Source of the DNA: Candidatus Woesearchaeota archaeon
GTDB taxonomy: Archaea; Nanobdellota; Nanobdellia; Pacearchaeales; GW2011-AR1
DNA: 15,509 nt
Assembly: GCA_012798335.1 (NCBI GenBank)
Contig: JAAZNJ010000050.1
Span: 1 to 15,509 of the forward strand
Direction of reading: 5' to 3'
A program made the translations under genes and the position numbers. Position 1 is the first letter of the stretch. Every line of letters starts with the position of its first letter. Below, one piece after another: positions 13,701-15,509 of the stretch. Under the pieces are notes generated by a model. That model was not told the DNA's origin. It searched no databases and saw nothing but the letters and a program-made list of their open reading frames with translations.

Positions 13701-14389
13701 TCTATTTGCAAAACAGACATAATTGTTCCACAAGAAGGACATTCAAATTTAGCATTTACTACTTGAGGCCTTACATCAGAAGATTGTCTTATTATCCCTT
13801 CAATTACAATCAATTGATTAAGATGTTTAGATCTTATATTCCTAATTTTTATTTCCTGACTTTTTAAAGTGTTAATTAGTCTTACTCTAACATTTTTTAT
13901 TAAACCAAATTCTTGAATTGCTGTTTCAATCAAAGCGAGAGTTTCCTCAGGATTTAATAAGATTTCATCAGAGAGTTTATCTGAAATTTCAGTTAGTTTT
14001 GTAAAATCAATATACACAACATTAGAACCCTTTTTTATAGATTTTCCTGCTTCTTTTTTATAAAAGTCAAAGAATTTCTTAGCTTCAAGAATTATTTCTT
14101 CTGGTTTTAATCTCTCTTCATCTATACTTATAGAACCTCTTTTTTTCAAAGCTTCTTTTAACAAATTTTCATCTTTTTTCTTATTGGAATTCGTGGTTAT
14201 TTTTTTATTTTCAAAATCATCAGAGTCATTAAAATCATCAAACTTTTCAGAGCTATCAAACCCTTCATCAAACCCTTTTTTTAAGGTTGAATCATTTTCT
14301 TTATTGTTATATTCTTCTTTTTCATTCATCTCATAATTATCTATCTCATAATTATCTATATCTTTGTCATTACCTATGCCTTCAACCAT
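10754..14389 (-). CDS. mcm: Replicative helicase MCM with an in-frame intein
   Basis: A 1211-residue precursor; without the intein (residues 496-945) the helicase has 761 residues. It forms the hexameric 3'-5' DNA helicase of archaeal replication. Visible parts: an acidic, Asn/Asp/Lys-rich N-terminal extension (about 1-85); the N-terminal domain with a zinc site C217, C220, C239, C241; Walker A G-D-P-G-V-A-K-S (411-418); Walker B with D475-E476; sensor-1 A-A-N-P (967-970); arginine finger R994 in L-I-N-R-F-D; and a C-terminal winged helix (about 1150-1211). The ATG at 14389 is chosen over a TTG 9 nt upstream because a TATA box sits exactly 29 nt before it. The acidic extension makes the helicase longer than the usual archaeal MCM. 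Predicted leaderless. Confidence 0.97.
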   Translation of the reverse strand: MVEGIGNDKDIDNYEIDNYEMNEKEEYNNKENDSTLKKGFDEGFDSSEKFDDFNDSDDFENKKITTNSNKKKDENLLKEALKKRGSISIDEERLKPEEIILEAKKFFDFYKKEAGKSIKKGSNVVYIDFTKLTEISDKLSDEILLNPEETLALIETAIQEFGLIKNVRVRLINTLKSQEIKIRNIRSKHLNQLIVIEGIIRQSSDVRPQVVNAKFECPSCGTIMSVLQIDKKFREPSRCSCGRKGGFRLISKEMVDTQRLVIEEAPDNLTGGEQPKRLNVFLKEDLVEPKMEEKTTPGSRVRIIGILKEVPVPLQTGGLSTRFELSIEANNVIPLEETFEELDINDEDERQILELSQDPLVFEKFARSISPSVWGYEEIKKSLVLQLFGGVQKIHKDGQKSRGDIHILLIGDPGVAKSVLLTFMANISPKGRYVVGKSASGAGLTATVVRDEYLRGWSLEAGAMVLSHKGLVCIDELEKMDPNDRSAMHEGMEQQCMLPNFKLMLSNGKEVEIGKFVDDLIEKNKKEVYKGKNCEILPVKDVELISTNFKYSFPIKASRVSRHIAPEEFIKIILVNGREITVTPEHPCWVVKDGKIITVPAETLKEGEFFPVPSQIKINSMGYSQKNDLLCKIIGYHLSEGCYELNRGKKVGIQFSNNDKTLILDYKSAIEKYFKIKPIITQRGNLFSVRVISKFVVEKMLALDPELLEKGKIRKIPKLIMQMPEENLRNLLRALYDGDGSVSYQKRNGYRISFVSENRKLEEQMSDLLLRFGIQSSILFDSHSQVWRLDISGQENLTKFFLYIGFLSSSKQQKLKDYVEKEKSYKTIRDIIPNCTDKINEIFKKLNISAKKEIGNQIDLNVEKQRVFLQKLVNIANQKALELKGLEGKKIREELSEIEKLAFGYARWIKIKKVSKIKNEDTKWVYDVTIEPYHTFISNGMILHNTITISKANVQANLKSETSVLAAANPKFGRFDPDRPIAEQIDLPPTLINRFDIIFTLRDIPNRQKDELIAEHVLREHQRQGEDSLIPVDLFKKYIAYAKQRIKPELSEEAIDEIKKFYIGLRNNSISNETGLRPIPISARQLQALVRMSEASAKIKLSKTVTKQDAKNAIDIMEYYLRQVGYDQESKTFDIDKISGRFSASQRGKIILVRDTIIDLENKIGKLIPIEELEKELGTNIKKEELDEALNKLSSSGDIFTPKRGYISRTG
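11555..12904 (-). mobile_element. Intein with LAGLIDADG homing endonuclease inside MCM
   Basis: A 450-residue insertion within the ATPase domain, between Walker B and sensor 1 (extein M-E-Q-Q / T-I-T-I-S-K-A-N). Splicing elements are all present: Cys1, block B T88-P-E-H91, block F V-Y-D-V-T-I-E-P-Y-H (430-439), the H449-N450 end and Thr as the +1 extein residue. The middle holds a two-motif LAGLIDADG endonuclease: L-L-C-K-I-I-G-Y-H-L-S-E-G (134-146, acidic E145) and L-L-R-A-L-Y-D-G-D-G-S-V (236-247, with D242 and D244). All key residues look intact, so it should splice and may still be mobile. Precise removal restores MEQQTITISKANVQ, matching intein-less MCM. Confidence 0.93.
14330..14359 (-). 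repeat. 15-bp tandem repeat in the mcm 5' region
   Basis: Two exact copies of CTCATAATTATCTAT (+ strand) at 14330-14344 and 14345-14359 encode a duplicated I-D-N-Y-E in the acidic N-terminal extension of MCM. Likely a replication-slippage product. Confidence 0.85.
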
Positions 14390-14410
14390 ATCTAACAAAA
14401 GAAATATCTA

Positions 14411-14418
14411 TTTATATG
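14411..14418 (-). promoter_or_regulatory. TATA box for mcm
   Basis: CATATAAA on the - strand, 5' edge 29 nt before the ATG at 14389; predicts a leaderless mRNA and fixes the start. Confidence 0.65.
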
Positions 14419-14478
14419 GATTTCTATAAAAGAGGAAAAAATAAAAAATAAAAAAGAAAATTAGATAACTAAACATAC

Positions 14479-14534
14479 AATAAGATAATTAATAATAAGA
14501 TAATTAATACAATTTAGGAAGTATTAATACAATT
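14479..14534. repeat. Short direct repeats upstream of mcm
   Basis: AATAAGATAATTAAT occurs twice in tandem (14479-14493, 14494-14508), and ATTAATACAATT twice at a 20-bp period (14503-14514, 14523-14534). They lie in the 246-bp gene-free, extremely AT-rich region between mcm and the Hint-domain gene. Nothing else is recognised in this gap except the mcm TATA box. Confidence 0.7.
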
Positions 14535-14635
14535 AGAGTATATATCCCTTTCTGAAAATAAAGAATAGATTATAAAAGGTAAACATAAAATAAATGCTCT
14601 CTCTATCAGGATAGTTTATATAATTATTAGAAATT

Positions 14636-15509
14636 TTATTTCATATTATGAACTAAATATCTATTAGCAAAATAATTTCTTGGACCATCTTTATTTAATT
14701 CAAGGTTATAAACTGTTATTGGATTAGAGAGATTTACTCTTTCTTTTGATAAAATCTTTTCAGGAGTTAATTTCCCATTAAGATCAATGTAAATTGTTTC
14801 TCCTATATTTAATTCTTCTATTTTCTTATAAGAATCATTTCCTATATAAAATCTATGAATACCATTCACTTTTACAGAAGAATGTTCTGTTTTGATTATA
14901 TAATACCAAATTGTAGTATTTTCATGAATTAATAACTTTTCAATTGTGCTTATCACAAATTGATTTTTATCATTATCGTAACTTAAAACTTCATCTCCTT
15001 CTCTTAATTCACTTATCCTTATTTTTCCTTTATTAATAGTATCTATTAAAGTATCATAAGTAAAACAATTCGTTCCACCAGTCCCCCAAGTCTCTGAAAT
15101 TGTCCCAGTATACCCTTTTTCATTGGATACATCAATTTTAGATTCTGATGGGCTTTGATAGTGATATACTTCATTATTATTTTGATAATCACTAGGTAGG
15201 TTACACCCTTCCGGATCTCCTGCACAACATTTTTCTCCCACCTCACAAACTCCATCTCCATCATCATCCTCAGAACGTTTTATATTTCCTGCACAAGGTT
15301 CTCCAATTTCACAAATATTATCTCCGTCTGCATCAATATTGCAGTAAGAACCACCACAAATTTTTAAGGTTAATTCTCTTTGTTTATTTCTATATTCTTC
15401 ACTAAGTTCATAACCTCTATCAATTAAAGAAAGACCATTTTGAATACCTTCTAATGCTTCATTTCCTAAAGGAGAAGTCCCCACAGAATAAGCTAAACCC
15501 ATCAATCTC
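14636..15509 (-). CDS. Secreted-type protein with Ca-loop repeats and C-terminal Hint domain, 5'-truncated
   Basis: The frame is open to the right window edge, so the N-terminus is missing; 291 residues are visible (numbering from the codon at 15505). Residues about 55-95 are Cys-rich with two D-x-D-G-D-x-x-C-E-x-G-E units (58-68, 81-91), resembling calcium-binding loops of thrombospondin type 3/EF-hand kind. Residues 147-287 form a Hint (hedgehog/intein) domain: Cys147 start (N-C-F-T-Y-D-T-L-I), I-S-E-L-R-E-G-D-E-V (164-173), a degenerate block B near H208 or H217, and the end R-Y-L-V-H286-N287. Only Met-Lys follow, so no C-terminal partner exists and the +1 residue is not Cys/Ser/Thr. Such terminal Hint domains could cleave themselves and release or transfer the upstream part; the actual reaction is unknown. 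Extracellular location is inferred from Cys and Ca-loop content. Confidence 0.75.
   Translation of the reverse strand, partial: RLMGLAYSVGTSPLGNEALEGIQNGLSLIDRGYELSEEYRNKQRELTLKICGGSYCNIDADGDNICEIGEPCAGNIKRSEDDDGDGVCEVGEKCCAGDPEGCNLPSDYQNNNEVYHYQSPSESKIDVSNEKGYTGTISETWGTGGTNCFTYDTLIDTINKGKIRISELREGDEVLSYDNDKNQFVISTIEKLLIHENTTIWYYIIKTEHSSVKVNGIHRFYIGNDSYKKIEELNIGETIYIDLNGKLTPEKILSKERVNLSNPITVYNLELNKDGPRNYFANRYLVHNMK

Noticed and set aside
1..15509. CRISPR array, insertion sequence, integrase or phage cluster
   Set aside because: No regularly spaced repeats with unique spacers, transposase or integrase motifs were seen; the only mobile element is the MCM intein.

Overview
The window looks like chromosome from a small-genome, very AT-rich archaeon, most likely a DPANN lineage such as the Woesearchaeota/Pacearchaeota group. 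The archaeal assignment rests on aIF2-beta, aIF1A, a Dim2/Pno1-like KH protein, MCM, an RPA-like single-strand-binding protein, Taw3, DUF424, and a regular archaeal TATA-box architecture. The lineage within archaea is inferred from base composition, very short intergenic gaps and the style of the surface protein; no marker here proves it.

Left part (1-4940, + strand): the 3' part of a DHH/DHHA1 phosphoesterase; a probable three-gene unit (TSP1-repeat surface protein, UlaG-like metallo-beta-lactamase-fold hydrolase, Taw3); a 70-nt imperfect palindrome; then ftsZ with its own promoter, Shine-Dalgarno leader and hairpin terminator. Middle part (4955-7589): a hypothetical protein, a nitroreductase and a THUMP-like-domain methyltransferase on the - strand, a divergent 53-aa ribbon-helix-helix protein, and tRNA-Asn(GTT). 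Information-processing block (7622-9506, - strand): aIF2-beta, a 48-aa zinc ribbon (DUF5679 type), DUF424, aIF1A and a Dim2-like KH protein. Replication block (9592-14389, - strand): MCM containing a 450-aa intein with a LAGLIDADG endonuclease, a 72-aa hypothetical protein, the RPA-like protein, and a decayed GNAT acetyltransferase whose ATG overlaps the RPA stop. At the right edge is the 3' part of a cysteine-rich, Ca-loop-bearing protein ending in a C-terminal Hint (intein-like) domain.

A strong regularity: in seven protein genes, plus the 72-aa RPA-operon gene, the 5' edge of a TTTATAAA-like box lies exactly 29 nt before the ATG. That spacing puts the transcription start at or within a few bases of the start codon, so these mRNAs are probably leaderless. 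It also corrects several start codons. Only ftsZ and the DUF5679 gene carry a strong GGAGG Shine-Dalgarno sequence.

Points most worth a second look: two unrelated Hint-fold modules within about 4 kb (the MCM intein and a terminal Hint with no following domain); the RHH/methyltransferase divergent promoter with nested dyad symmetry centred on a TATA box; the palindrome upstream of ftsZ; and the GNAT pseudogene.
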